This document shows, in pieces, positions 34,792-47,361 of a DNA stretch of 64,000 bases; positions within the stretch are counted from its first letter, which is position 1, and every line of letters begins with the position of its first letter. The DNA is from Peromyscus leucopus (Eukaryota; Chordata; Mammalia; Rodentia; Cricetidae). Under the pieces are notes generated by a model. It had not been told where the DNA came from. It made no database searches and saw only the letters and a program-made list of their open reading frames with translations. Made by a program: the position numbers and the translations under genes. The stretch lies in contig NC_051071.1 of NCBI RefSeq assembly GCF_004664715.2, positions 86,628,936-86,692,935 on the forward strand, in the 5' to 3' direction.

Positions 34792-35413
34792 TTGTTTATG
34801 AAGCATCACAATGCATGGCACCTGCCTTTTATCACCGATCTCATTCATATATCTTGTGCTTTTTACTGAGCCATTTAAACTGTACCGTAGGGACATGTCC
34901 TCTCCAGCCTTTTCCCACTGCACACCATTACTCATACTTGGAACAGTCACCTCCCTGCTCATTTTGGTCATTCTTTATCCTTTAGGGTTGAATTCCATTA
35001 TCATTTAAGCAAGGTAATTGCCCCTTAAAGTGTCCCACCTCCATACCATATTAGATACTGCAGTGCATGTGCCTGCTTAACAGCCACATCACCTTTCATT
35101 CTCTAGTGGTACATTCTTCACAGTTGTCTTCAGTAGTGACTAGCCCTAAAATACAGACAGCTGACAAGCTGTGCATATGAAAACCTCCATATGAAAAACA
35201 TTCCAGAGTTTTGTTTTTAACCTTCCAAGAAATGTTGACTAAGTAGAGACTATATACCCAGAACCATGCGCCGAGGAGACAAACTCAACTGAACTCCTGC
35301 CCTCCCCTGAGTTAACTGAAGAGGATTGCAAGAGAATCACCAGGAAGGTAAGTCAGGAAGTCATGCTTGGGAATTAGAGGCAAATCATCAAGTGCAATGT
35401 ATAAACAACCTTG
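34792..35413. other. Unassigned DNA
   Basis: No recognised gene or repeat. Confidence 0.45.
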
Positions 35414-35574
35414 ACATGTGGAGGTCAGAAGCCAACATCTGCTGTCAGTTCTTGCAGCCCACCTTATTTGAGACAGGGTCTCTCTCTCTGTGTGTCTCTG
35501 TCTCTCTGTGTCTGTCTCTGTTTCTCTCTGTCTCTGTCTCTCTCTCTGTCTCTCTCTGTCTCTCTGTCTCTCTG

Positions 35575-35624
<50 letters not shown>

Positions 35625-35816
35625 ACACACACTAGGTTAGTTGGCCAATGAGCTTCTGAAGATTCTTTTACCTCTATCATCTCTCCTCCGGGGTGCTGGG
35701 ATCATAGACACTATGTGCTACACACCCATTTTGTACATGGGTTTCTCTGGATTCAAACTTAGGTCTCTGTGCTGTTTGGCAAGTGCTTTTACCCACTGAA
35801 CAGTCTTCCTTGCCCC
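35414..35816 (-). repeat. B4-type SINE, antisense, with compound (CT)n/(CA)n
   Basis: SINE sequence at 35414-35480 (gaggtcagaagcc, tttgagacagggtctctctc) and 35636-35816 (ggggtgctgggatcatagac, ttggcaagtgcttttaccca) is split by a compound TCTC/TGTC and CA array at about 35480-35632. The array probably grew inside the element. Confidence 0.7.
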
Positions 35817-35847
35817 TGGCCCTATATTTTAAAAGTTCAGCCCATTT

Positions 35848-35986
35848 GTTTGTTTGAGACAAGGTCTCATTTGAAGCCCAGGTTAGCTCGGGATTTACTG
35901 TGTAGCTCAGGCTGGCCTGAATGCCAGGGCACTTTTGTCTCAGCCTTTCTAGTGCTGGGATTACAGGCACGAGCTGCTGTGCCTGA
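35848..35986 (-). repeat. B1 SINE, diverged
   Basis: Complement of B1: 'gtttgagacaaggtctcatt', 'tgtgtagctcaggctggcct', agtgctgggattacaggc. Confidence 0.85.
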
Positions 35987-35989
35987 CTC

Positions 35990-36130
35990 CAGAAGCTCAG
36001 TCTTACTATTCCCTTTCCTTTTTTTCTTAGTTCTTTGAGAGTTTTGTTCAGTGTTTTAATATACTCACACCACTCCTACCCCAAATATTCCTAGATCTCT
36101 CCCTTTCTCTACACACCTAATCTCCGAGCA
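35990..36130 (-). mobile_element. Possible L1 3' UTR fragment
   Basis: Words such as ttgagagttttgttcagtg and 'cctagatctctccctttctc' resemble the antisense L1 3' end. It is short and diverged. Confidence 0.4.
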
Positions 36131-36516
36131 AATGCTAATGACTGCGGTCCTGTTTTAATTTGCAGAGTCCTGTCTTTTATGCTGGAAAGGGGGCAGGGTT
36201 CAGTGAGGAACGTTCATTGTTTTCAAACCTGGAGACAAAGTACAATTCTTACAGCATAAAAGCTCTTTCATAGTTTAGAGCTCTAGGGAGGAGTAAGAGA
36301 CAGGTACCTCAGAGGGGGTCAGTGGGAAAAATGGAGAAAATTTGAGTTGGGGAGCCGGAAGGAAAGGTGGTGTTGGGGAGAGGGATGGAGTAAAGATAAG
36401 TAACACTAAGGGTACATGGAAAAGCCACAGAGAAGCCAATTGCTGTATAACCTTACTTAATGTATAATATATAAAACTGTGTATGTGTGTACATAGATGC
36501 CCACACATACGTAAAC

Positions 36517-36554
<38 letters not shown>

Positions 36555-37760
36555 TTATGCCACATGTGGTAATGGTGTTTCTTCCCAAGATCCATGAACC
36601 ATCTAGCAAAAATCACCACTGTTGGTTATGGGATTCTTCCACTAGATGTCATAGGTTTTGGCGGGAGGGGGATGCAGGAGGAAGTGCAAGGGGGAGGGAG
36701 GTCATGAGTGATTATATATATGTTTATATGCATATATACACCAGTCACACATGAAGTTCTCAAAAATGAAATAAATTAAATTCAAAGGCTAGTTCACATT
36801 TTTACAAAGTTGTTCTGATCATTTATCATCAAAAGGGTAATTCAAGGCTGTGGTCCTGATCTGGTGGAAAATAGGGAGACTTCAGAACATCACATCAAAG
36901 CAGCCGGGGCCCTCTTTTGAAGACGTAATGATGGATCTGTGCAGAGTGCTGCTGTGAAGGCAGTGAGAAGTGGAAGAGTCGGGCTGTGATTGCTGATGTG
37001 TTACCCTGGGTTGCCATCAAACCAGGGAGCAGGGATTAGGTTGCACCTCATGAACACTTCCCCATATGGACACAATTTGGCAAGCAGTGCATGAAAGTTT
37101 CCAGCCATCACCAAGGCATCGTATCCAGGAAGAAATGGCTGTAAGCTCCTCCGTGAATGCCATCCACCCCCAACATGGAAACTGCTTCAGATCTCGAGAT
37201 CCACAGCCTCCTCCTCCAAACCCATCCTCACTCAAACAGAGGACTCAGAAAGTAGTCCTCATTTCAGAATGTCCGTGCTTCTGTAACTGAACTGTGGTTT
37301 AATTTCTGAAAAGGGTTCCTGTGTTTTTTTTTTAATTTTTTATTATAATTTGTAATCTAATGGTTGCTCACAAAGCACAAATATGAGGTTTTCAGAACAT
37401 AGGAAAGCATGGAATTTTGGGTGCTAAGATGAGTATACCTAATGAAGTATTTTCAGGTTTTGGAAATTCAGATGATCTGAGAGTCAAACTGGTGAAATCC
37501 AAATAGGTGTGATTATCTCTAAAAGCCCAAGAGTAAGCGAGGTAAACATCATAGAGGTGAACCAGACAGAAGGGTTTGCAGAGCAAAGGTGGATGAGAGT
37601 GCACCGGGAGGAAGCTCGCCTGCGATGCCATGCTCAGTGGAGGAGAGCAGACAGACACTGATGGGACAGACGTGGGACACTACTGTCCTCGGGTCTTAAC
37701 TCTCCCCAAGCTGAGTGGTGGGTTTGCTGTGTAACTTAGTTCTTAAAACCGATGTTTCGA
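36131..37760. other. Unassigned DNA with a (GT)n microsatellite
   Basis: A (GT)n run lies at 36521-36553. The rest (1.6 kb) shows no recognised gene or repeat. 36280-36780 may contain a decayed rodent LTR or L1 end, but I could not name it. Confidence 0.45.
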
Positions 37761-37927
37761 GCCGGGTGGTGGTGGCGCATGCCTTTAATCCCAGCACTCG
37801 GGAGGCAGAGACAGGTGGATCTCTGTGAGTTTGAGGCCAGCCTGGGCTACCAAGTGAGTTCCAGGAAAGGCGCAAAGCTACATAGAGAAACCATGTCTCG
37901 AAAAACAAAACAAAACAAAACAAAAAA
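37761..37927 (+). repeat. B1 SINE, near full length, with imperfect target duplication
   Basis: It starts gccgggtggtggtggcgcat, contains the caggaaaggcgcaaagctac block typical of this window's younger B1s, and ends in a (CAAAA)n tail. Flanks ccgatgtttcga and ccaatgtttcta form a 12-bp target duplication with two differences. Confidence 0.95.
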
Positions 37928-38003
37928 ATCCAATGTTTCTACAGGTTTAACTCTTCTGTTTTACCTTATTTTGCTCTTCTGAGACCATATACAATTAAGT
38001 TTC

Positions 38004-38110
38004 TGAGGCTGGACTGGCCCTGGCTCTGGGCCAAGGCTGTCCTTGAACTCATCACAGTCCTTGGGGCTCAGCTCCCTGAGTGATAGGCACACACCCTCAT
38101 GACCAGTCTT
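38004..38110 (-). repeat. B1 SINE relic, antisense
   Basis: 'ggctgtccttgaactcatca' and 'ccctgagtgataggcacaca' are recognisable B1 complement words. It is strongly decayed. Confidence 0.55.
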
Positions 38111-38219
38111 TCTGGTTTTAGATTCAGTTAGAATAGGCAATAGCCTCCAAAGATACACATGATCAAAATGGAAAAAAAAATAATTGAAATTGTTATCTCT
38201 CCTGAGAGTAACCAAACTT

Positions 38220-38321
<102 letters not shown>

Positions 38322-38369
38322 TATAATTCTAGGTGCCACAATTGCTCATTAAATTACACACAGAGTATA

Positions 38370-39090
38370 AAGTATTCTGGTCATATCCATCCTGTCTTAG
38401 AAGATCATGGAGGAAGGAATCTTACTAATTATATTAAGGAATCAGAGAATAATCTCCACACTCAAACTAGATAAACACAAAACAGTACAAATCATTATTC
38501 CTCACATTAAACATAGATACAAAAATCCTTGACTAAAATGAGCAAGCCAAGTACAACACATACAGAGATATACAACGTACACAAATGTATATAATAGACA
38601 TTTATATCCTATAATTATCTTCATTTTAATCTAGTTTCTAATTTTATTTAAAAAACTATAAAAGGTTGCTTATGTATTGAACTGCATCCAAGCATTATGG
38701 CTCAGTGTGGCTTAACATAATAATGTTTGATTTAACTTTTTAATCAATTTAGCTTATGGCATTAACAGAAATAAATGATGATGTGTGTATGACCTCAAGA
38801 AATATAGAAAGATCATTTAAGAATTTCAGCTATGACTCATGGTACAAACTGTCAGAAAACTAGAAAGATTAAGAAACTCAATTGATTAAAAGCATCTAGA
38901 AAAATCCACAAGTCACATCCTTCTTTATGATGACATACTGAACATGTCACCTGCTAAGATCACGAAAGCAAGGTGAAAATATTCAATGCATGCTTATTTG
39001 CCACCGTACTAGCCAATGCTGTGAAAACATCGGGGGGGGGGGATGCAGACAAACAATAAAAGACAGTGTAATTATTTACCAAGTCTTAGG
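38370..39090 (+). mobile_element. Old L1 ORF2 fragment, sense, decayed
   Basis: It follows L1 ORF2 in order: 'ttaaacatagatacaaaaat' near 38505, 'atatagaaagatcatttaag' near 38802, and caagtcacatccttctttatg near 38909. No intact frame remains. A G-run occurs at about 39032-39042. Confidence 0.65.
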
Positions 39091-39213
39091 GAATCTACTA
39101 AGAAATGGCCACTGAAACAAATGGGTGGGTTGTCAGGACGAAGGACATCAACTTGATTGTATTTCGATACATTTGCAATAAGGAATTCAAATTGAAACTA
39201 TCACACCAATTTG

Positions 39214-39300
39214 GATTCTACTAGGAGATCAGGATCTGCCTACATCTGCCTCCCATCTTGTCATCACTGGGATTATAGATGCATGCCATTGCATTCACCT
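39214..39300 (-). repeat. B1 SINE fragment, antisense
   Basis: The complement of the B1 5' half: 'gatctgcctacatctgcctc', then cactgggattatagatgcatg. Confidence 0.7.
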
Positions 39301-39508
39301 TTGGAATGTGGGTTCTGGGATCTGAAACCCGGCCTCAAGCTGTGAGGTCAGTGCGTTTCTGACTGATTCATCTCCTCCTCCCTGTATTCTTCTTAGTGGA
39401 ACACCTAAGCATTGCCGAACTCAAACCCCAGAACAAGTTATAAAGTATAGTTTTGCTACTGTTCAGTTTAAAACACTTTAAAACTTACTTTTGAAAGACT
39501 GATTATTT

Positions 39509-39655
39509 GGGGCTGGAGAGATGGATTAGTGGTTATGAGCACTGTCTACTCTTCCAGAGAACCTGGTTTTGATCTCCAGCACCTCAGGGTGACTCACAGT
39601 CATCTGCAGGGGACCTTATGACTTCTGGCATCTGCACGCTCCGTGGTACACATGT
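39509..39655 (+). repeat. B3/B2 SINE
   Basis: The head 'ggggctggagagatggatta' is followed by 'gatctccagcacctcagggt' and gacttctggcatctgcacg. The 3' end is truncated. Confidence 0.85.
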
Positions 39656-40070
39656 ATACATTTGAATATTTTAGATGTCTGTTTCGTGTTTACTATTTTC
39701 CAATTCCTATTGTCAATGGAGAACATATTTGTCTAATTTTACACCTTGGAAATGACTTACAAAGTAATGTTAAAACTATAAATCTGAGTTTATTTTTTTC
39801 TTTAATTCTTCTTATATATAATTTATGTGCACACACATGCACACATGTATGTATATACAATGCTTAAAAGCCTGAGTTTTAAAAGTATGTTTCCAAGGTA
39901 CCATGTTTAGAATTTTCCTAATTTGTTAACCTTTTAAAGTAACTAACACTATGTTGTATAACTACTTGTGTTTCAATGAACAATCTCAAAACAAAATTTG
40001 TTTCCCACAGTGCACATTTCTCCCTCGCATTTCATAGCAGAAGATAATGCATGCATCGTATACTGGATAA
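39656..40070. other. Unassigned AT-rich DNA
   Basis: No recognised feature. Confidence 0.45.
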
Positions 40071-40328
40071 TGTGGTGGTATTGTGTTCCCCAAATTATTG
40101 TGCACCCTAATAAACTTATCTGGGGTCAGAGAAAAGAACAGCCACTAGATAAGAGGCTAGAAAATGGTGGCTCTCGTGCCTTTAATCCTAGCATTCCAGA
40201 GGCAGAAATCCATCTGGATCTTTGTGAGTTCAAGGCCACATTGGAAACAGTCAGGCATGGTGACTCACGCCTTTAATCCCAGAAAGTGAGTCTTTTATCC
40301 CAGGAAGTGATGGCAGAAAGCAGAAAGG

Positions 40329-40336
40329 TATATAAG
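40329..40336 (+). promoter_or_regulatory. TATA box of LTR2 copy 2
   Basis: TATATAAG about 260 bp into the LTR, conserved in the other copy. Confidence 0.55.
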
Positions 40337-40516
40337 GTGTGAGGACCAGAAACTAGGCTGCTTAAGCATTCAGGCTTTCGAGAAGCAGTTCAGCTGAGAT
40401 TCATTTGGATAAGGACTCAGAGGCTTCCAGTCTGAGGAAACAGGATCAGCTGAGGACCTGGAGAGATGAGGTAGCTGTGGCTTGTTCTGCTTCTCTGATC
40501 TTCCAGCATTCACCCC

Positions 40517-40522
40517 AATAAA
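40517..40522 (+). promoter_or_regulatory. AATAAA polyadenylation signal of LTR2 copy 2
   Basis: A canonical hexamer 50 bp before the LTR 3' end and about 190 bp after the TATA box, the expected LTR position. Confidence 0.5.
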
Positions 40523-40572
40523 TGGCCTCAGGTTTGATTTTATTAATAAGTACCTTTAAGATTCATGCTACA

Positions 40573-41217
40573 AGGTAATACCTTATAGATGGAAATTAGT
40601 GCTTATGGGCATTTATGAATGGTAAGGGCAAAGAAAGAGATTGTCTTTTTCTTTGTGTGTGAATTTATTGACAGTTGCCTGTTCTACCAGTCGCCAAGAT
40701 CTTCTCCCTCTCCCCCTCCTCCCTGTGGCAAACCTGAAAGACTTCTTAAGGCTAAGCACGTTGTCACTTCCTCAGGACAGCTTTCTTATCTCATGTTGGC
40801 TTTATTATTAATGTTTTTAAGTAGTCAATGACTCTTCTATTCTTAAAGAAGCTGTTTATAGTTGTTGAGTGTTAGGGACCCTTGGAACACAGTTGTACAG
40901 CTTTTGGCCTCTGTAACAGGTGTCTTTAACTGTTATCAGCTCTAGAGAAAGCTGGCTACCCTCCACCCTTCTGTAGAGCAGGTTATTATCATAGTCTGTC
41001 TTGTGGGTCACTGCGAGAATTAAAGTTATGACCACACCTGACTTCTTGGCATGATGTGTCCACCTCTCTTCCCCTCCCCCCTTTCTGATTCCGTTCCCCT
41101 TTTCCTCATGCTGTTGCTATCTGCCCTAGTAGAACATGAGCTCACTCTTGCCCCACACCTTTGTTTTTCGCTCCTGGACTACTAAAGTGATCCATACGAG
41201 GAAGGAAGCCTTTACTA
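40573..41217. other. Unassigned DNA
   Basis: No recognised gene or repeat between the LTR and the hAT element. Confidence 0.45.
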
Positions 41218-41393
41218 CAGTGATTCTCAACCTTCCTAATGCTGTGACCTTTTAATACAGTTCCTCATGTTGTGGTGACCCCCAACCATAAAATTATTTC
41301 CATGCTACTACATAATGGTAATTTTGCTACTGATACGCAGAATATCTGATATGTGACCCAAAGGGGTGAGGACCCACAAGTTGATAACCACTG
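41218..41393 (+). mobile_element. hAT-type short DNA transposon (URR1-like), complete
   Basis: Terminal inverted repeats CAGTGATTCTCAACC and GTTGATAACCACTG are flanked by identical 8-bp target duplications CTTTACTA (41210-41217 and 41394-41401), diagnostic of hAT transposition. The element is 176 bp, non-coding, and was mobilised in trans by a lost autonomous element. Confidence 0.93.
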
Positions 41394-43564
41394 CTTTACT
41401 AGCTGCTTAGACACAAGTCAAGTTCGATATTAAATTTGAAAATGGGGTGGTGCAGCACCCATACAGTGTCATGTGTGTACATATTTTGGACAGTGTGAAA
41501 CTGAACTATGTTTTTGAAAATGGCTAATGAATCTGAGCAAGTGTAATTGCCTGTCTGTCACTTCATGATTCAGAACTGATAAAAAAGGATTTAGTAACTC
41601 ACATAACAAATTCCAGTCCAGCATGAACTCTGTGAGGGGGTACTAATCCTCATGTTTGGGAATACCTAGCTCAATAAAAAAGAAGCTATATCATTATTAT
41701 TTTTAAAATATTGGACATTTGATAGTGAAATCCCTCTAAATCCTAGCAGATCCTGATGACATATGAATAAAATTTATTACACTATGAGTTCATTGTTATT
41801 CCCTAGAATTAGCAGGGTAATCTTTCATATAGTAATTTTTTCCAAAACTCCTAGTGACCTATTTCCTTACCTGTTCTCTGGTATATTAAAAGTGGAATTA
41901 ATTGGCTAGCTGGAGGTTGACATTTTCTTTAGGTTGTCTTAAGATCACAAGCGGTGTTGAGCTTCATTTTTGGAAAACACTGTATATTGCCTGTGTTCAT
42001 TCTTTCCCTAAATTATGTTTAATTTTACTTAGGACACCTACAGGTCGTTACACTGAGATAGGGACCTTTGGATTCCAGAATTCCCCTTGCTAATCATTGT
42101 GTTCAGCTTCCTGGCACATGAAAGTAGTCCATTCAAACAAGCTGATTCTCTTGGGTTTATGTCACACTGATAGAACTCAGTGTTAACAATGAGACTGTTT
42201 TTATTTTTCCAAAGAAAGTCCTTGGCAACCTTTGACACATGAGAGAAAATGTTACCTTGAGAGAGATCTTTTCATAATTTTTTCTTTCATGAAGATTTCC
42301 TTGTGAAGTTTCAGCTGCGTCTTGTATTTTATTTTATTGCTCTCAAATTGGCTTGTCCTTTAACAAATGTTTTTTGTTCAAAATATAAAGTTGAGATGGA
42401 ATTTTAAAGACAAGGACTAGAACACTGTGAAAGAGTCACCCTGAAACCTCAGTGCCTACATCATGGTGTACAATTTGAGGACAGGTATGCCAGGAGGAAA
42501 ACTTATGAATTTAGGATGCAATGACTCCCAGATGTTCCCCAGAAGCACCTTCACCTGGTACTCTACTTCACTCCAAGGCTAACATGAGATGGTCAAGTTG
42601 GAGCTTTTCTCTCTCGGTTGGTTAGCAGCAGCATCTGACTTTCCAAAATGGATTGTCCAGCTCAAGCTTCCCCAGGGCACAGTCCTCAAGCGTCCAAACC
42701 TCAGGCAGCACCACTTGCCCGTCATGGGCTGAGTCATGCAGTCATGATTCAGGCAGTTCCATGTGCTGCAGACCACGAGAGCCGAGGCAAGACCCACACA
42801 GAAGTTAGTGGCGAGCTGCCGCGTGCCCAGTCCATTGGGTGCTTCAGTGTCACTGCAGAAAAGTGGGTAAGAGCCAGACAGTGGTTCGTCTGTGTATTTT
42901 AATGCTACTCCTTGGATGACCTTAAGCTTTAAGGTCATTCCTCCTGTGGAACATCTTGAGGAATGTGTGCCGTGTAGCAGCCCACATGATCCCGGGGAAG
43001 AGTCTGTCCCACGGCGTTACCATTGAAGATGTTCTCCTTCATGTTCTTGCCAGGTCTGTTTCTCTCCCCCTTGTTAGACCATCTGGCATCACCTTCCCAG
43101 ACTTAGCATTTAAGAATCATTGGCAACATTCTCACTCAATTGCTGTGACTCACCAGGAACGTTCGCCAGAGTCTCGGCATTTAAAATATATTTTCCTATT
43201 TCACCTTCCCTTAGTTTAACAAGGACAATTGCTACACATGCCTTTTTTTAAACTGTAATTTTGAAAATGGATGCCAAGTTAGTGGTTCCCATATTTCAAT
43301 CATTTACACATGTGGCCTCTTGTCCTAAAAGCTCACATATTAAGACACATTTTATTGCTGTGTTTAATCAGAATTGAGGTGAAATGTAGGCAGTATAGAC
43401 TTCTGGATATAGCATTAGAGGGAATAAAATATTCTTGCAGTTCTGGGGAAAGGTTGTGTCTATGTCCTTTAGATGCCTTATATTTACTTATTAGAGCCTG
43501 GATGAGATACGTTCTTCCCACTTACTTGTAACTGTTGCTCTGAGAGGTTTGCCTACACTTTGCA
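41394..43564. other. Unassigned single-copy-like DNA, 2.2 kb
   Basis: No recognised repeat. It includes a 119-codon minus-strand frame at 42579-42938 in a GC-richer patch (42600-43030), which I cannot assign (see findings). Confidence 0.5.
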
Positions 43565-44460
43565 GTTCCTCATTTTAAAATTTTGTTTTGTTGTGTAAGC
43601 ACAGCTAACATGACATCTATCACCTTAGTCTGTGTAGTGTCGGATGCGTGAGTGCTAATTGTGGGTACAATGCTGTACAGCAGGTCTTTCACCTTGACTA
43701 CTTGGAACTTTGTGCTGTAGGTTTGTAATCCCCCATTTCACGTGTCCTACCCACTGGCAACCACCATTCCACTTTCTGATGCTATGAATTTGACTCTTAA
43801 GTACTCATGTAAGTGGAATCTTTCTGTGTCTGTCTTACTTTACTTAACATAATATCCTCAAAGCTGATCTGTATTGTAGTGCATTGTAGAATTTCCTTGC
43901 TTTTTAAGGTTGGATAGCATGTTATATGCATTATATTTTCTTTATTTTTCTGCTGATGGATATTTAAGCTCTGGATATACTGAGTATTTTGAATAGTGCT
44001 TTGTTATATTGCGTGGCGGTGTATCTTTAGGATCCTGTTTTCAATTTTGGGCTAAATACCCAGAATCAGAACTGTGGAAATTCTGCTGTTAATTTATTGA
44101 GGAATTTCTGTACTGTTTTCATGGTGGCTGCACCGTTTTGCACTCCCATGAATTGTACGCATAGATTCAGTTTTCTGCATCCTCATTGACACCACCTGCC
44201 CCTATTCACTCATTTATCTATTTATTTTGATAATAGCTGTGGGTGAAAGATACAGGTTTATCCCCGTGTGTTTGACATGCATGTATTTGATGATCAGTGA
44301 TATTGAATCCCCTTCCCACAGCTGCTCAGCTGTTTGTATACCTTCTTCGAGGAAATGGCAACTCACTTCTTTAGCCTAGTTTTAAACATTTGTTATCGCT
44401 ATTATGCATCATTTGGCAAGAATTGCAGGTGGATTGTGTGTTTTAGGGATTTGTCTGTTC
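43565..44460 (-). mobile_element. Old mammalian L1 3' end and ORF2 C-terminus, antisense
   Basis: Antisense L1M landmarks appear in order: 'actggcaaccaccattccac' near 43753, 'tttacttaacataatatcct' near 43839, 'aatttccttgctttttaagg' near 43890, and ctgcaccgttttgcactccc near 44129. It is a relic without an open frame. Confidence 0.8.
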
Positions 44461-45169
44461 TTTTTAGGTTCACTGGTGTGTAAATGTTCACAGTAATTGC
44501 CTATGATCCTTGTGATAACCCAGCTGTAATGTTTACTCTTTCATTTCATTTTCTTTTTTTCATTTATTGAATTTTTCTATGTATTATAATTTAGTTCTAA
44601 GCTTCTAAGGTGTCTTGCACATTGACACCTTTACACCTGGCTAAGTTTTATGCACCTTGAATAAATAGATAAATAATATACATACACAAACCAAACACTT
44701 ACTACTAAATAAACCACAAAGAAATATTTAACAGGATTCCTTGGCATATATACAACTTTACCACTAATTAAATATGAAAGAAAAATTTCACATTAATGAA
44801 ATGGACATGCATATTCATTTTCATAGTGAGTTAAATCCTGGCTGAATATTTGATAAATGTAGGATGAAGAGCACCTTCAGCATGCCTCATGAGTCGATCA
44901 ATGTTTAGATTTTATAATCATCAGTGCTCAGGGATTTGCATAAATCAATAGTACAAATAGGCAGAAATATGTTTTAGATAATTTCATAAATCATTAGTAA
45001 TTCTGTCCTAATTCCAACCCCAAATTCATTGAACATTTTTTTTAATAAAGCTCAAGGCAGGAATGCAAATAGCAGTTTTTGAAGTTAAACAGTCTAGTGA
45101 GTAGCAGTCCAAAAACATACTTCAAATGCTGAAGAATGTTGTTAAAAAAAATTCCTATGAATTTTTTTA
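44461..45169. other. Unassigned AT-rich DNA
   Basis: Possibly more decayed L1, but no clear landmark. Confidence 0.4.
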
Positions 45170-45442
45170 GGTTAGAACACAAAGTAATGGGTTTTGTGAT
45201 GACGACTTCATACTCACATGCTTCATGGTGCCTTATTTTCATTTGCTCCATGCCATTGTTTCCTCCCTGCATTGACCCCCTCCTCCTTGTGAGGCCCTCC
45301 TTCCTCTCCTTGGTTCCCTCTGCTTCCTGTCGCCTGCATCCCATAGTGCTCTGTCTCCCCTCCCACTGAATCTCCTGTTCTTCTCTCGTGGTTTCTTTAA
45401 TTCTTTTGTGGCCTAGAGAACACACATACAGACACAGACATT

Positions 45443-45494
<52 letters not shown>

Positions 45495-46090
45495 TCAAAT
45501 TTGAGAGAAAGTATGCAGTGTTTTTCTGAGTCTAATTTATTTCTTAACCTAATAAGTCCTAGTTGTAACCATTTTTCAATACCTGCCTTGGTTTCATTTT
45601 CCTTTATGGCTGCACACCATTCCGTTGTGTGCATGTGCTGAGTCTTCATTTCCAGCCCTCTGTAGCCAGCCACCTCGGCCTTCTGCAGCTCCTAGCTGTT
45701 GTAAATTGTCTAGGCATAAACATGATATACAGAGTATTGTAAGTATATGTAAGTGCTTCTGGGGATGTTTACTTAGAGTATTTTGAGTATCTACACAGGA
45801 ATGGTAGAGATGGGCCATACAAAGCTCTAGCTTCAATATTTTGAGGAGCTTCTACACTGATTGTCATTTCAGTCAAGTTTTATGTCCTCCCAGTAGTGAA
45901 CAAGTGGCTCCCCACATGCATACTGCCATTTGTTGTTGAGGATTCCCCCTGGGAACAGCCATTCTGACTGCGGTGGGTGGAATCTAAACAGTTTTGATTT
46001 GCATTTCATGATGGCTGAGGTTGCTGGATAGTTTTTTCAAGCATTCTTTGGCCATTTTTTTTTTCTTTTGAGAATTGCCTGTTCAGTCTG
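45170..46090 (-). mobile_element. L1 3' end and ORF2 C-terminus, antisense, decayed
   Basis: A pyrimidine-rich 3' UTR part (45230-45400) and a (CA)n run (45449-45492) are followed by ORF2 C-terminal words in antisense. These include 'attttgaggagcttctacac' near 45838 and 'ttttgatttgcatttcatga' near 45992. Confidence 0.7.
45449..45492. repeat. (CA)n microsatellite
   Basis: An uninterrupted run of about 22 AC units. Confidence 0.95.
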
Positions 46091-46099
46091 TTAGCCCAT

Positions 46100-46186
46100 T
46101 TATGTGTATGTGTGTGTGTATGTGTATATGCATATGTATATGTGTGTGTATGCCTGTGTACATATGAATGCATATGTATGTGTGTA

Positions 46187-46217
<31 letters not shown>

Positions 46218-46250
46218 ATGTATGTATGTATGTATGTATATGTGTGTGTG
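46100..46250. repeat. (TG)n/(TATG)n compound repeat
   Basis: A TG/TATG-rich tract with a clean (TATG)n block at about 46199-46238, between two L1 fragments. Confidence 0.9.
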
Positions 46251-46254
46251 TCCC

Positions 46255-47290
46255 ACTGTGTTTAATGAGGGTTTCTTGTGTGGGATTGAGTGGATGGTTA
46301 TTTACTGGAGCATGGGCAACTTAGCAGTGGATATAGCACTGAAAGAAGTGATGCCCTTTCACCCAGTAACCTTGAACTCTCAGCTGTCCCTCAGGGAGGG
46401 GTGGGGCCTCATGTGCTCCTCCCCCATCTGTAATGAAATCTTGATAGGTCCAATTTGTACAGGACTTGTGAAAATAACCATAGTTGCGGTGAGCTCATGA
46501 GTGAAACAGCCATGCCATGTTCAGGACACATCTCTGTGGCACACCTCTCATCCCCCTGCTTACGTTCTTTCCATTCTATCGTCTGGTTTGTTCTCTGAGA
46601 CCTGGCAAGGGTGATACAGATTCTCATTGAGGTCCAAACAGTCGCCATCACTCTTGCTCAGCAGTGTGAACAGTTTTGAGAGTCCCTATTATGTATTGTG
46701 TTCTGTAGTTAGAGGCTGGTCTGACGAAGCCTGAGTGCAGCACTAATGTATGGATATGACATGGACTTAGGAGCCAGATGACAACATGTCTTTTAGCAAA
46801 ATAATAGTAGCAGTTCTGTGAGTTCTGCAGCCTCGGCTTTTGACCAGGTTTACAGTAATGGGCAGGAACTCTGTCCTGTGGAGAGGTCTTCGAATCCCAT
46901 CGTAAGGCAGCTGGTCACCACCACCATCATCAAAGACTATTGCACCCGTGGCCTAGCTTGTTGCCAGTTTGATATTGTAGCTCAGAGGTCACCTTCAGTA
47001 AGACTGTTGACAGCCTCACAGAGCAGCCCACACAGCACCTTCTCTCCCTGGGAATGCTAACCAGCAGAAAGAGTTCCAGTCTGTTTCAGCTTCAGTTCTC
47101 TGAGTCCTGCATCTACAGCACGTGGTCTTCCCCGATAAGCTTCCGTCATCACGTTCTAGTGGACAACCCAAAGCAGTGACAGTAGACTGTGTTGTTTTTA
47201 AGGCCTCTGTGGCCTAATCCATCGTTTCTGGGAGAAGCATTATCCACCAATGTAGAACTATTCCATTCAAACTCATGTTTTAATCACACT
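46255..47290 (-). mobile_element. L1 3' UTR (Lx-like), antisense
   Basis: Lx-type 3' UTR landmarks read in antisense: 'ttactggagcatgggcaact' near 46302, 'aggggtggggcctcatgtgc' near 46397, and 'cttttgaccaggtttacagt' near 46837. The coding part is missing. Confidence 0.8.
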
Positions 47291-47361
47291 TAAAAAAAAA
47301 GTTTATAAACTATCAGGTTTCTGTATGGCTTTTTCACATGTCCTTACTCATGGTTACTTAG

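Larger units (their letters stand above)
40071..40572 (+). mobile_element. Solo LTR with B1-derived segments, family LTR2 (copy 2)
   Basis: The same family as 24651-25139, here in sense: TGTGGTGGTATTG...GATTCATGCTACA, 502 bp. Two B1-like segments lie at about 40163-40238 and 40251-40282. A TATA box is at 40329-40336 and an AATAAA at 40517-40522, giving U3, R and U5 in the right order. Flanks ggataa and aggtaa are only a weak target duplication. Confidence 0.85.

Noticed and set aside
35312..35680. Arg/Glu-rich and Cys/Val-rich open frames over microsatellites (also at 7000, 13078, 38128, 46112, 54504)
   Set aside because: These are translations of (CT)n and (CA)n repeats, not proteins.
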